Position numbers and translations under genes: made by a program
Part shown: piece by piece, positions 24,514 through 33,544 of the stretch
Layout of the letters: every line of letters begins with the position of its first letter
How positions within the stretch are numbered: position 1 is the first letter of the stretch
Notes under the pieces: model-generated
Database searches by the model: none
Seen by the model: the letters and a program-made list of their open reading frames with translations, nothing else
What the model was told of the DNA's origin: nothing
NCBI GenBank assembly: GCA_965214015.1
Contig: CBDCAS010000019.1
Coordinates: forward strand, 166,682 to 230,681
Length of the DNA stretch: 64,000 bases
Reading direction: 5' to 3'
Origin: CBDCAS01 sp965214015
Lineage (GTDB): Bacteria; Pseudomonadota; Gammaproteobacteria; Coxiellales; Coxiellaceae

Positions 24514-25572
24514 ATGATACAAGCTACTGATAATACAAGAATTAAGAATCTACGACCTCTAGTTTCATCAGGATTACTACTGGATGAAATTCCTATATCA
24601 GAGAACTCAGCGGCCCTAGTAGCTAGAACTCGTCAAGAAATTCAATCAATTTTAAAAAGCCAAGATGACCGCTTGCTAGTGATTGTGGGGCCCTGCTCTA
24701 TTCATGATCCTGTTGCTGCTATTGACTATGCAAAGAAACTCAAAGAAGCCGTTGATCAGTATAAGAATGAGCTTTGCATTGTAATGCGTGTTTACTTTGA
24801 AAAACCAAGAACTACTGTTGGGTGGAAAGGTTTAATTAATGACCCGAAACTTGACAATAGCTTTGATATTAATCAAGGGCTGCGAATTGCCCGACAATTA
24901 TTACTTGAAATTAATGAATTGAATGTACCTACAGGAAGCGAATTTTTAGATACTATTATTCCACAATATCTTTCAGATTTAACTTCGTGGGCCGCTATTG
25001 GTGCTCGAACTACAGAGAGTCAAATTCATCGTGAACTCGCATCTGGTCTTTCTATGCCAGTAGGATTTAAAAATGGCACCATGGGCAACATTGATATAGC
25101 CGTTGATGCTATTTGTGCAGCTCAACAACCTCACCATTTTTTGGGGGTCTCCAAGCAAGGTATTGCCTCTATTGTCAGCACTGCAGGAAATCATAACTGT
25201 CATATTATTCTTCGTGGCTCAAAAAGTAATACTAACTACGATGAAGCTTCTATCAATAAAACAAAACAACTACTATCATTACGAAAACTACCTCCTCGTA
25301 TTATGGTGGACTGTAGTCATGGTAATAGTAATAAGGATTATAAAAAACAAAAGGTAGTGATCGAGTCTTTATATCAACAAAAAATTAACTATGATAAGTC
25401 TATTTTCGGTATTATGATCGAAAGTAATTTAATAGCCGGAAACCAAGAAATTACTTCTTCAAATCATTTAATTTATGGACAAAGTGTTACAGATGGGTGT
25501 GTTGATTGGGAAGAAACTCAACAATTCCTTAAATTAATGAGTATCGCTGTCCAAAAAGCACGTCAAAAATGA
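24514..25572 (+). CDS. aroG: 3-deoxy-7-phosphoheptulonate (DAHP) synthase, class I
   Basis: A 352-residue enzyme that joins phosphoenolpyruvate and erythrose-4-phosphate as the first shikimate-pathway step. VIVGPCSIHDPVAAI, MRVYFEKPRTTVGWKGLINDP, SFDINQGLRIARQLL, GARTTESQIHRELASGLSMP, VGFKNGTMGNIDIA and IMVDCSHGNSNKDYKKQ are the class I AroF/G/H motifs with the metal-binding Cys, His, Glu and Asp. Which amino acid inhibits it cannot be read from the sequence. First gene of a four-gene operon with chorismate mutase, prephenate dehydratase and TyrA. Confidence 0.9.
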   Translation: MIQATDNTRIKNLRPLVSSGLLLDEIPISENSAALVARTRQEIQSILKSQDDRLLVIVGPCSIHDPVAAIDYAKKLKEAVDQYKNELCIVMRVYFEKPRTTVGWKGLINDPKLDNSFDINQGLRIARQLLLEINELNVPTGSEFLDTIIPQYLSDLTSWAAIGARTTESQIHRELASGLSMPVGFKNGTMGNIDIAVDAICAAQQPHHFLGVSKQGIASIVSTAGNHNCHIILRGSKSNTNYDEASINKTKQLLSLRKLPPRIMVDCSHGNSNKDYKKQKVVIESLYQQKINYDKSIFGIMIESNLIAGNQEITSSNHLIYGQSVTDGCVDWEETQQFLKLMSIAVQKARQK

Positions 25573-25591
25573 AATTTGAAAGGAAAATATA

Positions 25592-25879
25592 ATGATATTA
25601 CAAGATATTCGTAAAAAAATTGATGATATTAATTTTCAAATTTACGATCTTTTAAATCAACGTGCACAATTAGCATTACAAATAGGGAAAATAAAAATTC
25701 AGAAAGACGGGAGTGAGACTAATTTTTTAAGACCTGAACGTGAACATGAAATTTTGCATGCTATTAAAATTAACAATCAAGGCCCATTATCTAATGAGGC
25801 ACTTGTTAATATTTTTAAAATTATCATGAAAGAATGCTACCAACTTCAACTCAATACTTACAAAAATATTCAATCATGA
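25592..25879 (+). CDS. Monofunctional chorismate mutase, AroQ type
   Basis: A 95-residue all-helical chorismate mutase that converts chorismate to prephenate. IRKKIDDINFQIYDLLNQRAQLALQIGKIK carries the conserved Arg, Asp and Lys of the AroQ active site, and NFLRPEREHEIL holds the RExxxL segment. E. coli has this domain fused to PheA and TyrA; here it is free. AGGAAA precedes ATG 25592. Its stop overlaps the dehydratase start by four bases (ATGA). Confidence 0.88.
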   Translation: MILQDIRKKIDDINFQIYDLLNQRAQLALQIGKIKIQKDGSETNFLRPEREHEILHAIKINNQGPLSNEALVNIFKIIMKECYQLQLNTYKNIQS

Positions 25880-26445
25880 TAAAAATTGGCATACAGGGTG
25901 AAATTGGTAGCTTTTCAGAACAAGCTGCAAACACTTTTTCTCAAAGAAAAAGTGTATCTGAATATAATATTAAATATCTAGTGAACTCAAAAAATGTATT
26001 AGAAGCTGTTAATAATAGTAGAGTTGATTTTGGAATCGTTGCTATTGAAAACTCACAAGGTGGTGTTGTTATTGAAAGTATTCAAGCAATGGCAGCGTAT
26101 CGTTATGATATCGTTGATCTATTTCAAATTAGAGTTGAACAAAATCTTTTGACTTTACCTAATATAACTGCTAGCGATATCACTGAAATTCATTCACACC
26201 GACAGGCACTACGCCAATGTCGAGAGTATTTAGCCGAAAATTTCTGGGGCTGCCCATTGATTGAAGAAGAAGACACAGCTAAAGCTGCTAGAAAATTAAA
26301 AGAAGGATTTTTTCCAAAAACAGCAGCTATTATTGCAAGCCAATCATGTAGTAATTTATATAAACTAGAACTTTTTGAAGGAAAAATTCATGATCTTAAG
26401 AATAATCTTACTATGTTTATGGCTATCACACAGTATCAGAGCTAG
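25876..26445 (+). CDS. pheA: Prephenate dehydratase lacking the ACT domain
   Basis: A 189-residue enzyme that turns prephenate into phenylpyruvate for Phe synthesis. Start ATG 25876 overlaps the previous stop (ATGA); an upstream in-frame extension to 25834 lies inside the mutase gene. IGIQGEIGSFSEQAA and DFGIVAIENSQGGVV are conserved, as is the final strand LTMFMAIT. Two oddities: the catalytic TRF motif reads TMF, and the protein ends where the regulatory ACT domain would start, so Phe feedback should be absent. It stays in frame and in an intact operon. Activity needs testing because of TMF. Confidence 0.8.
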   Translation: MIKIGIQGEIGSFSEQAANTFSQRKSVSEYNIKYLVNSKNVLEAVNNSRVDFGIVAIENSQGGVVIESIQAMAAYRYDIVDLFQIRVEQNLLTLPNITASDITEIHSHRQALRQCREYLAENFWGCPLIEEEDTAKAARKLKEGFFPKTAAIIASQSCSNLYKLELFEGKIHDLKNNLTMFMAITQYQS

Positions 26446-26448
26446 CCA

Positions 26449-27165
26449 ATGAATAGTGTAGGAATTTTTGGATATGGTCGCTTTGGGCAGATTTTAGCAC
26501 AATTGCTAAGTGAGCATTATCAAGTGAGAGTATATGATCCTAATATTGATCTATCAGATGACTCCACTAAAATTCAATTAGTGTCTGAAGAAGAATTATT
26601 ACAAGAAAAAAATATATTTATTGCTGTACCTATTCGCTCTTTTACATCCTTGATAAAAAAAATAGCAAATCGGCTCTCAAATCAGACTACCCTCATTGAT
26701 GTATGTTCTATTAAACAATATCCAGTAGAAATAATGAAAAAATTTCTTCCTGATTATGCGGGTATTATCGCCACACATCCCCTTTTCGGCCCAGACTCTA
26801 TGGACTCCTCTGATGTACTTAATTTCATGATGTATTCCGTACGGGATCTACATTTTTGTTATGAAAAATGGAAACATTTTTTTAGTCAAAAGTTTAATAT
26901 TATCGAAATTACTCCAGATGAGCATGATCGATTAGCTGCTGAATCACAAGGTGTTGTTCATTTTGTGACACGCTTTTTAAATGAAGCGAAACTACATGAA
27001 ACGTCGATCGATACGGTTGGCTTCAGGCAACTTTTAAAACTTATTGAAAATAACTGCCATGATAGTTGGGAATTATTTTTAGATTTACAAAATTATAACC
27101 CTTATTCAAAAGCGATGTTAAAACGTTTGGAGAAGGCATTTAGATCTGTAAAATCCTATCTATAA
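26449..27165 (+). CDS. tyrA: Prephenate/arogenate dehydrogenase (TyrA-like)
   Basis: A 238-residue NAD(P)-dependent dehydrogenase for Tyr synthesis. The Rossmann motif GIFGYGRFGQILAQLL is at residue 4. IFIAVPIRSF, TLIDVCSIKQYPVEIMKKFLP, ATHPLFGPDS (with catalytic His) and DEHDRLAAESQGVVHFVTRFL are family motifs. It is shorter than the usual 270-300 residues, without fused mutase or ACT domain. Whether prephenate or arogenate is used cannot be told. It starts three bases after the dehydratase gene, so the four enzymes are in one transcript. Confidence 0.85.
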   Translation: MNSVGIFGYGRFGQILAQLLSEHYQVRVYDPNIDLSDDSTKIQLVSEEELLQEKNIFIAVPIRSFTSLIKKIANRLSNQTTLIDVCSIKQYPVEIMKKFLPDYAGIIATHPLFGPDSMDSSDVLNFMMYSVRDLHFCYEKWKHFFSQKFNIIEITPDEHDRLAAESQGVVHFVTRFLNEAKLHETSIDTVGFRQLLKLIENNCHDSWELFLDLQNYNPYSKAMLKRLEKAFRSVKSYL

Positions 27166-27180
27166 TGCTATATTAGTCAT

Positions 27181-27978
27181 ATGGATAAAAAGAGAGAAAG
27201 AGATTTATTTGTTGGAACGCATGCTCGAATAGTGCTTAGTGATTATCCAGTGCTTGCTGATCTTATTATAAAATACAGTCAATTTGTTAAAGATCAACTT
27301 CAATCACCTAATAAACAGGCTACCTACCCTATTCATATCATCAAGCGTCGTGAAATTGAAGATGCCATTGAGGGCCCCATGAGCACTTTTTTTAAGCAAA
27401 AGCTCACAGCTTATATGACATTAGCTCGTATCCATATGAGTTTAAATATATTGCAAGAGGATACTTTAAAAAGTAAACACAGCGAGTTACTAGATATAGA
27501 TAAAATACCTGAACCTCTCTTAAAAAATACTTCTCTCTTAGAACTATCAAAAATAAAACAACAGCTAGACCAATTAACCCTCGAACATGCCAAAGTATGG
27601 GAGCAATCCAGTGAACAATGGATTGAACATATTCTAAGCTGTCTTAACAAAGAAAATTTATCACTTTCAGTCATTGAAACTAAAGAATTTAAAGATCTTG
27701 AGCCAATCTCTGCGTTACTTGACCGTTTCACGATCTTAAATATTGATTTTCCAAAAATGCAAAAATCAGATATGAACTTTTCAAAGTATTTAACGTTAAA
27801 AGCAGATATTGCAATACAAAGTGCTTTGAGCCGTCAACATAAACCTCATAGCCAAGCTGACATTCAAAAAATATTGAATCAATTAAAATCAGAGTTTAAT
27901 GCCATTGCGAAACAAGAGTTAGAAATTGCGCATACTCAAGGCATTGCCACCCACCAAATAGTTGCTAAACTAAGCTAG
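27181..27978 (+). CDS. Unknown helical protein downstream of tyrA
   Basis: A 265-residue, charged, largely helical protein without signal peptide or membrane segments. It begins 15 bases after tyrA and has no recognisable ribosome site. A Leu/Gln-rich stretch at about 115-145 could form a coiled coil, and the C-terminal 60 residues (QADIQKILNQLKSEFNAIAKQE) are helical. It might belong to the aromatic operon by position only. It converges with rlmB, whose stop lies three bases away. I do not recognise the family. Confidence 0.55.
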   Translation: MDKKRERDLFVGTHARIVLSDYPVLADLIIKYSQFVKDQLQSPNKQATYPIHIIKRREIEDAIEGPMSTFFKQKLTAYMTLARIHMSLNILQEDTLKSKHSELLDIDKIPEPLLKNTSLLELSKIKQQLDQLTLEHAKVWEQSSEQWIEHILSCLNKENLSLSVIETKEFKDLEPISALLDRFTILNIDFPKMQKSDMNFSKYLTLKADIAIQSALSRQHKPHSQADIQKILNQLKSEFNAIAKQELEIAHTQGIATHQIVAKLS

Positions 27979-27981
27979 CCG

Positions 27982-28713
27982 TTATTTTATTCTTTGTTGA
28001 TTAATTTCGTAGAGACAAATACCCGTTGCTACTGATACATTGAAACTATTTAAAATTCCTTGCATAGGAATACAAGCTAGATAATCGCAGTGTTCTTTGG
28101 TTAATCGTCGTAAGCCAAGTTGTTCAGAACCCATAACTAAACCGACAGGACCTTTTAGATCTACTTGATTAATAGGAGTATCCGCTCCACTTTCAGTACC
28201 CACTAACCAAATTCCTTGTTTTTTAAATTGTTTCAATACTCTTGATATATTGGTAACTGTGATAAATGGAGTAATTTCAGCAGCTCCACAAGCTACTTTT
28301 CTCGCAGCTTCTGTCAAACCAACTGCACGATTTTTAGGTGCAATGACAGCATGCACTCCAAATGCATTGGCAGATCGTAGACAGGCTCCTAAATTATGCG
28401 GATCTTGCACACCATCTAAAATTAAAAGCAAAACATTATCAATGGTTAATAACTTCTCTAAATCAATCTCTGAATAGCTCGGCAAACTGTGAACCTCTGC
28501 AACAACTCCTTGATGATGAGCCCCTTTAGGCAATAGAAGATCTAAATGTGAACGTGTTAATATTGTTAAAGCAATATGAGCCAACTGAGATAATGATCGA
28601 ATTGTCAGCAAGCGCTGATTCTCATGGCTCCCTTGTAGATAAATTTTTTTAATGAACTGTGGTTTTGTTTTTAGAAGCGCAGTGACTGTATGAATACCAT
28701 AAATTTTTTTCAT
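27982..28713 (-). CDS. rlmB: 23S rRNA (Gm2251) 2'-O-methyltransferase RlmB
   Basis: A 243-residue SpoU-type methyltransferase that modifies G2251 in the ribosomal P-site loop. IYGIHTVTALLKTKP opens the substrate-binding domain. LILDGVQDPHNLGACLRSANAFG is motif 1 with the catalytic Asn and Arg; VGLVMGSEQLGLRRL is motif 2 and IPMQGILNSFNVSVATGICLYE is motif 3. Start ATG 28713 follows an in-frame GTG. Divergent from rlpA. Confidence 0.92.
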   Translation of the reverse strand: MKKIYGIHTVTALLKTKPQFIKKIYLQGSHENQRLLTIRSLSQLAHIALTILTRSHLDLLLPKGAHHQGVVAEVHSLPSYSEIDLEKLLTIDNVLLLILDGVQDPHNLGACLRSANAFGVHAVIAPKNRAVGLTEAARKVACGAAEITPFITVTNISRVLKQFKKQGIWLVGTESGADTPINQVDLKGPVGLVMGSEQLGLRRLTKEHCDYLACIPMQGILNSFNVSVATGICLYEINQQRIK

Positions 28714-28769
28714 CACATTTTTACAATAGTGTAAGAGAGGTTATAATACCACAATTGAAGGATGTTCCT

Positions 28770-29549
28770 ATGAGTCAATTTAAAATAACGCTAGGTATAA
28801 TGCTATTAGCGATAGTGTTATTGCCAGCTTGCAACAAAACCGTACAAGATGGACCTCCTTTACGCTCTGTTGATGTTAGCCACATCTCAAATGCAATTCC
28901 AAGGTATGAGCCAAAAAGTCATTATGGGAATCCTCACTCTTATGTAGCCCTCGGTCGACGCTATTTTACATTAACCAATGCTCACGGTTACAACAAAAAA
29001 GGAATTGCTTCATGGTACGGACGTAAATTTCATGGACGACTGACCTCAAGTCGCGAGCCTTACAATATGTTCGCTATGACAGGAGCTAGTCCTGTATTAC
29101 CTATTCCTTCTTATGTTCGAGTCACAAACCTAGAAAATAACCGATCTGTGGTAGTGCGCATCAATGATCGTGGCCCATTTGCTGTTCATCGCATCATTGA
29201 CCTCTCTTATGCTGCTGCTAAAAAATTGGGTTATATTCATAAAGGCACAGCATTGGTTGATGTGAGGGTAATTGATACCAATCCTCTTCATCTATTAAAA
29301 CGATCTCATTATAATCGACGACTCTATTTACAAGTAGGTTCTTTCTCAAGCTATATAAATGCAATCCATTTAAAAAAACGCTTATCAAATTATATCAACA
29401 AACCCATTCATATTATTAAATCTAATACTCATCATTTGATTGCTTATAAAATTCATATTGGTCCACTTGCTAAAGTGAGAGAGTTCTACCAACTCTCTCA
29501 CAAATTGCATCAATATGGTCTTAATCATGTGATAAAAGTGATTCATTAA
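28770..29549 (+). CDS. rlpA: Septal lytic transglycosylase RlpA lipoprotein with SPOR domain
   Basis: A 259-residue outer-membrane lipoprotein. ATG 28770 follows AGGA; a TTG at 28755 is not preferred. The lipobox is LLPAC at about residue 22. The double-psi beta barrel contains GIASWYGRKFHGRLTSSREPYNM and VVRINDRGPFAVHRIIDLSYAAAKKLG, with the catalytic Asp in NDRGPF. The C-terminal SPOR domain (about 185-259, LYLQVGSFSSYINAIHLKKRL) binds denuded glycan at the division septum. Confidence 0.9.
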   Translation: MSQFKITLGIMLLAIVLLPACNKTVQDGPPLRSVDVSHISNAIPRYEPKSHYGNPHSYVALGRRYFTLTNAHGYNKKGIASWYGRKFHGRLTSSREPYNMFAMTGASPVLPIPSYVRVTNLENNRSVVVRINDRGPFAVHRIIDLSYAAAKKLGYIHKGTALVDVRVIDTNPLHLLKRSHYNRRLYLQVGSFSSYINAIHLKKRLSNYINKPIHIIKSNTHHLIAYKIHIGPLAKVREFYQLSHKLHQYGLNHVIKVIH

Positions 29550-29560
29550 AGGACATTAAA

Positions 29561-30235
29561 ATGATAGTAAATACTGAGATAAAAACATGGAAATCTGTAC
29601 TTGCCAAAGAGAAACAAAAACCTTACTTTCAACATATTTTAGACTTTGTAAAAAAAGAACGTGTCTCTGGAAAAATAATTTATCCAATTCAAACAGATAT
29701 CTTTAATGCGTTGAAATACACCCCTTTTGAAAAAATCAAGGTAGTTATCCTGGGACAAGATCCCTATCATGGGCCTGGGCAAGCTCATGGACTCTGTTTT
29801 TCAGTACCTCCTGGCATTCCTGCTCCTCCTTCTCTAAAAAATATCTTTAAAGAATTACATGATGATATTGGCTTTACAATTCCTCATCATGGTTGTTTAG
29901 AACATTGGGCTAAACAAGGGGTATTGCTACTCAACACAAGTCTCACAGTAGAGCAAGGCAAAGCGGGATCTCATGCTAATATCGGCTGGCAACGTTTCAC
30001 CGATTGTGTTATTCAAAGTCTTAATGATCACCCAAGTAGTATTGTTTTTTTACTTTGGGGCTCGCATGCACAAAGTAAAACAGACTTATTAGATGTCACT
30101 CGACATCGCATTCTAAAAGCACCCCACCCCTCACCTTTATCAGCCCATCGCGGTTTTCTCGGCTGTCGTCATTTTTCTAAATCAAACCAATGGCTTAAGA
30201 AAAAAGGTCGTAACGAGATTGATTGGCAGATCTAA
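29561..30235 (+). CDS. ung: Uracil-DNA glycosylase
   Basis: A 224-residue family 1 enzyme that removes uracil from DNA. VVILGQDPYHGPGQAHGLCFSVP holds the water-activating Asp. LLLNTSLTVEQGKAGSH and FLLWGSHAQSK follow, and APHPSPLSAHRGFLGCRHFS is the minor-groove Leu loop with the catalytic His. Length is standard. GGACAT precedes the ATG. Eleven bases separate it from rlpA, so the two are probably co-transcribed. Confidence 0.94.
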   Translation: MIVNTEIKTWKSVLAKEKQKPYFQHILDFVKKERVSGKIIYPIQTDIFNALKYTPFEKIKVVILGQDPYHGPGQAHGLCFSVPPGIPAPPSLKNIFKELHDDIGFTIPHHGCLEHWAKQGVLLLNTSLTVEQGKAGSHANIGWQRFTDCVIQSLNDHPSSIVFLLWGSHAQSKTDLLDVTRHRILKAPHPSPLSAHRGFLGCRHFSKSNQWLKKKGRNEIDWQI

Positions 30236-30259
30236 ACATGTTACTAACTAAAACACTTT

Positions 30260-30346
30260 GCCGGGGTGGTGAAATAGGTAGACACGCAAGCTTCAGGTGT
30301 TTGTGGGGGTAACCCCGTGGAGGTTCGAATCCTCTCCTTGGCACCA
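30260..30346 (+). tRNA. tRNA-Leu(CAG)
   Basis: A class II tRNA of 87 bases with encoded CCA. Acceptor GCCGGGG pairs with CCTTGGC including two G-T pairs. Anticodon loop TTCAGGT gives anticodon CAG, and there is a long variable arm (GTGGGGGTAACCCCGTG). Confidence 0.93.
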
Positions 30347-30375
30347 ACAACCCAATAATTTGAGACAATAGTTCA

Positions 30376-30918
30376 ATGGCAATTATAAGAATATTACAAT
30401 ACCCTGATCCAAGGCTACGTCACCAAGGCGATAAAGTGACAGATTTTGGGCATGAAACGCAAAAAATGATTGATGACATGTTTGAAACCCATTATGCCGC
30501 CAAAAATTGTGCTGCATTAGCATGTACACAGCTTGACTTTTTAAACCCAAAACATATTACAGTCATTGATTTTTCTCCAACAAAAAATCAACCACTCTGT
30601 TTAGTGAATGCAAAAATTACTGAATATGAAGGCGAACAAAATGAAGAAGAAGGCTGTATGTCCATTGGTTTAACCAGTGGTGTTATTTTTGAAAAAGTAA
30701 AACGGGCTTTTAGAATTAAAGTGCATGCCCAAGATCGTTATGGTGCCTCTTTTGAATTTGAAGCAGAGGGATTTATGGCAAAGTGTATCCAACATGAAAT
30801 TGATCATTTGCATGGAAAATTATTTATTGACCATGTTTCCTTATTACGACGTAATAGAGTAGAGAAAAAAATTAAAAAAGCCCATCAGCTCCTTAAGAAA
30901 AAAGAGGTTTCAAAATAA
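30376..30918 (+). CDS. def: Peptide deformylase with divergent motif I
   Basis: A 180-residue metalloenzyme that removes formyl from nascent proteins. Motif II is EGCMSIG (metal Cys) and motif III is CIQHEIDHLHG (two metal His and the catalytic Glu), both intact. Motif I reads NCAALACTQ instead of GxGLAAxQ: the two glycines are replaced but the catalytic Gln remains. It is one of the PDF paralogues seen in some gammaproteobacteria, not the fmt-linked copy, since no fmt is nearby. The C-terminus is lysine-rich. Its 3' end overlaps purA by 26 bases (convergent). Confidence 0.82.
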   Translation: MAIIRILQYPDPRLRHQGDKVTDFGHETQKMIDDMFETHYAAKNCAALACTQLDFLNPKHITVIDFSPTKNQPLCLVNAKITEYEGEQNEEEGCMSIGLTSGVIFEKVKRAFRIKVHAQDRYGASFEFEAEGFMAKCIQHEIDHLHGKLFIDHVSLLRRNRVEKKIKKAHQLLKKKEVSK

Positions 30919-32185
30919 TAGTTTGATCCCGATCTGGCCCCGTTGAAACAATGACAATGGGAATACCACATAATGCTTCCAATCGTTTAATATAACATTT
31001 AGCTTTTTCTGGGAGAGCTTCATAAGTGGTCATTCCAAAAGTGCTTTGCTGCCATCCTGAAAGCGTTTCATACACCGGCTTACATTGCATCAATACATCC
31101 AAATCAAAAGGAGGCATATCCAAAGTCTTTCCACAATATCGATAATGGGTACAAATTTTAATAGTTTCTAGTTCATCTAATACATCCAATTTTGTTAACA
31201 CTATGTGTGACACACTACTCGCTTGAAGAGAACGGCGCATAATAGGCACATCAAACCAACCACACCGACGTGCACGACCTGTGGTAGCTCCAAATTCTTT
31301 ACCTCTTTTTAAGAGCGCTTGCCCTATGCCATCATCTAACTGAGTAGGTAGAGGCCCTAATCCAACACGAGTCACATAGGCTTTAGTCACTCCCATAATT
31401 GTATCAATATGACGAGGACCTAAACCAGAGCCTGTACTTACTGCACCTGCTGTTGTATTAGACGAAGTGACAAAAGGATAGGTTCCTAAATCAATATCTA
31501 ATAATGCACCTTGTGCGCCTTCAAACAAAATAGCTTCCTGGTTTTGATGATATTGAGCGATTAAAGCAGTAGTTTCTGTAATCATTGGTTCTATTTTCTG
31601 AGCTGCTATTTTTAACTGCTTTAGTACTGTTTGATAAGGAATCGGTTTAATTTGGTAGTAATGTTCTAACTGAAAATTATGATAGCTCGCTAATGATTGA
31701 AGTAATGCCTCTAATCGATCAGGATGACACAAATCTATGACTCTTAAACCACGACGAGCTACTTTATCTTCGTAAGCAGGACCAATACCTCTTCCTGTGG
31801 TACCAAGAACCTGCTGACCACTCTGTGCTTCACGTGCCTGGTCAATAGCTACATGGTAAGGCAATAAAAGATGGCATGCTGAACTGATTTTTAAGCGTGT
31901 CGCTACTGGAATGCCCTGCTGCTCTAACTTCGACATTTCTTGCAATAAAGCCTCTGGCGACAATACAACTCCATTGCCAATAAGACAGGTGACATTACTG
32001 CGCAAAATACCTGATGGAATTAAATGAAGTACCGTTTTTCTACCACCAACAATTAAAGTGTGTCCAGCATTATGCCCCCCTTGGTAACGGACGACTACTT
32101 TCACCTGATTTGTCAATAAATCAACTATCTTCCCTTTACCTTCATCTCCCCATTGAGTTCCTAGTACAACAATATTTTTTTCCAT
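30893..32185 (-). CDS. purA: Adenylosuccinate synthetase
   Basis: A 430-residue GTP-dependent enzyme that converts IMP to adenylosuccinate. MEKNIVVLGTQWGDEGKGKIVDLL holds the P-loop and catalytic Asp, RYQGGHNAGHTLIV the catalytic His, and VTKAYVTRVGLGP, TTGRARRCGWFD and VSTGPDRDQT the IMP and GTP sites. ATG 32185 was chosen over an upstream in-frame start at 32242 because the E. coli length (432) fits. hflX lies 72 bases upstream on the same strand. Confidence 0.93.
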   Translation of the reverse strand: MEKNIVVLGTQWGDEGKGKIVDLLTNQVKVVVRYQGGHNAGHTLIVGGRKTVLHLIPSGILRSNVTCLIGNGVVLSPEALLQEMSKLEQQGIPVATRLKISSACHLLLPYHVAIDQAREAQSGQQVLGTTGRGIGPAYEDKVARRGLRVIDLCHPDRLEALLQSLASYHNFQLEHYYQIKPIPYQTVLKQLKIAAQKIEPMITETTALIAQYHQNQEAILFEGAQGALLDIDLGTYPFVTSSNTTAGAVSTGSGLGPRHIDTIMGVTKAYVTRVGLGPLPTQLDDGIGQALLKRGKEFGATTGRARRCGWFDVPIMRRSLQASSVSHIVLTKLDVLDELETIKICTHYRYCGKTLDMPPFDLDVLMQCKPVYETLSGWQQSTFGMTTYEALPEKAKCYIKRLEALCGIPIVIVSTGPDRDQTIILKPLFS

Positions 32186-32257
32186 ACATTCAACTCTTAG
32201 CGCTATTTTGCTCCAATTAGACCAAGGTAGAAAGAATATCACAGCTTGTATAGTGAT

Positions 32258-33544
32258 TCATAATAGATCTGTTTTTTGAAAGATTTTTTTATAGTCTCGA
32301 TATTGAATTTGAAGCTCCACTCTCTGATTGCCTGCACTATCTATAGTTTCACTTTTTACAGCACCCAGATCATATAATAATGCACGCTGCTTAGCTTCTT
32401 GTGGTGTTAAAGTAATATGACAATGAATTCGCTGCTGGCCTAACAATTCAACGATTGCTTGAAATAAGAGATCAAATCCAATACCAGTCTTAGCAGAGAG
32501 CCAAACTCGTTTGGGACGACCCTCTGAATCGCGATCTAATCGAGGTTTGCAATCTATCAATAAATCAATTTTATTATAAACGAGCAGTTGTGGCACTTTA
32601 TCAGCTCCAATATCTTTTAGAACACTGTTGACATTCTTAATAACTTCAAAAAAATCGGGCTGCTGACAATCAACTATATGTAATAACAAATCAGCCTCAC
32701 ACGTTTGCTCTAAGGTTGCAGAAAAGGCTGCAATGAGCTCATGTGGTAAGTTACGGATAAAACCCACTGTATCAGCCAAAATTACTTTACCTAATTGATT
32801 AATAAACATCTGACGTAAGCTAGGGTCTAAGGTAGCAAATAGTTGAGCAGCACTATAAACTTGTGATTGTGTTAACTCGTTAAATAAAGTCGACTTGCCG
32901 GCATTTGTATAACCCACTAAAGAAAGAGTCGGTAATCCTGCTCGATAGCGAGCACGTCGGCCTTGATGACGCTGTTTCTTAACCTTTTCTAATCGCTTAT
33001 TCAGCTTACGAATTCTGATATCCACTAAACGACGATCAGTTTCTAACTGTGTCTCACCCGGGCCTCTTAAGCCAATCCCGCCTTTTTGACGCTCCAAATG
33101 GGTCCATCCTCGTACCAAGCGAGTGTAGAGGTGCTTTAGTTGCGCTAACTCAACTTGTAACTTACCTTCAAATGTCTTTGCACGTTGTGCAAAAATATCA
33201 AGAATTAATTCAGTTCGATCAATAACACGACAATGAAATAGATTCTCAAGATTGCGCCCTTGCGCAGGTGATAGGATATGATTAAACACTACAACTTCAG
33301 CATGCTGTTGTTCTACAGCCTTTTGGATTTGTTCTGCCTTCCCGGTACCAATAAAAAACTGAGCCTCTGGAACAGTCCGTTTTCCAGTAATAATTGCTAA
33401 AACTGATAAATTTGCAGCATAGGCTAATTCCTGAAATTCTTCTAAAGCACCTAGATAGGTAGTTTGCAATAAATCAATCTGCACAAGGATCGCTCTTTCA
33501 CCTCCTTTATGTCGACTGATCAACCATTCACTAGAGCGATTCAA
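32258..33544 (-). CDS. hflX: GTPase HflX
   Basis: A 428-residue ribosome-associated GTPase. The N-terminal domain is GERAILVQIDL to FHCRVIDRTELILDIFAQRA. GLRGPGETQLETDRR is the family signature. GTP motifs are GYTNAGKSTLFNELT (G1), DTVGFIRNLPHELIAAF (G3), YNKIDLL (G4) and SAKTG (G5). The start is a TTG at 33544 directly after the lolD stop; no ATG is available near the expected start, so translation may be coupled to lolD. Confidence 0.9.
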   Translation of the reverse strand: MNRSSEWLISRHKGGERAILVQIDLLQTTYLGALEEFQELAYAANLSVLAIITGKRTVPEAQFFIGTGKAEQIQKAVEQQHAEVVVFNHILSPAQGRNLENLFHCRVIDRTELILDIFAQRAKTFEGKLQVELAQLKHLYTRLVRGWTHLERQKGGIGLRGPGETQLETDRRLVDIRIRKLNKRLEKVKKQRHQGRRARYRAGLPTLSLVGYTNAGKSTLFNELTQSQVYSAAQLFATLDPSLRQMFINQLGKVILADTVGFIRNLPHELIAAFSATLEQTCEADLLLHIVDCQQPDFFEVIKNVNSVLKDIGADKVPQLLVYNKIDLLIDCKPRLDRDSEGRPKRVWLSAKTGIGFDLLFQAIVELLGQQRIHCHITLTPQEAKQRALLYDLGAVKSETIDSAGNQRVELQIQYRDYKKIFQKTDLL

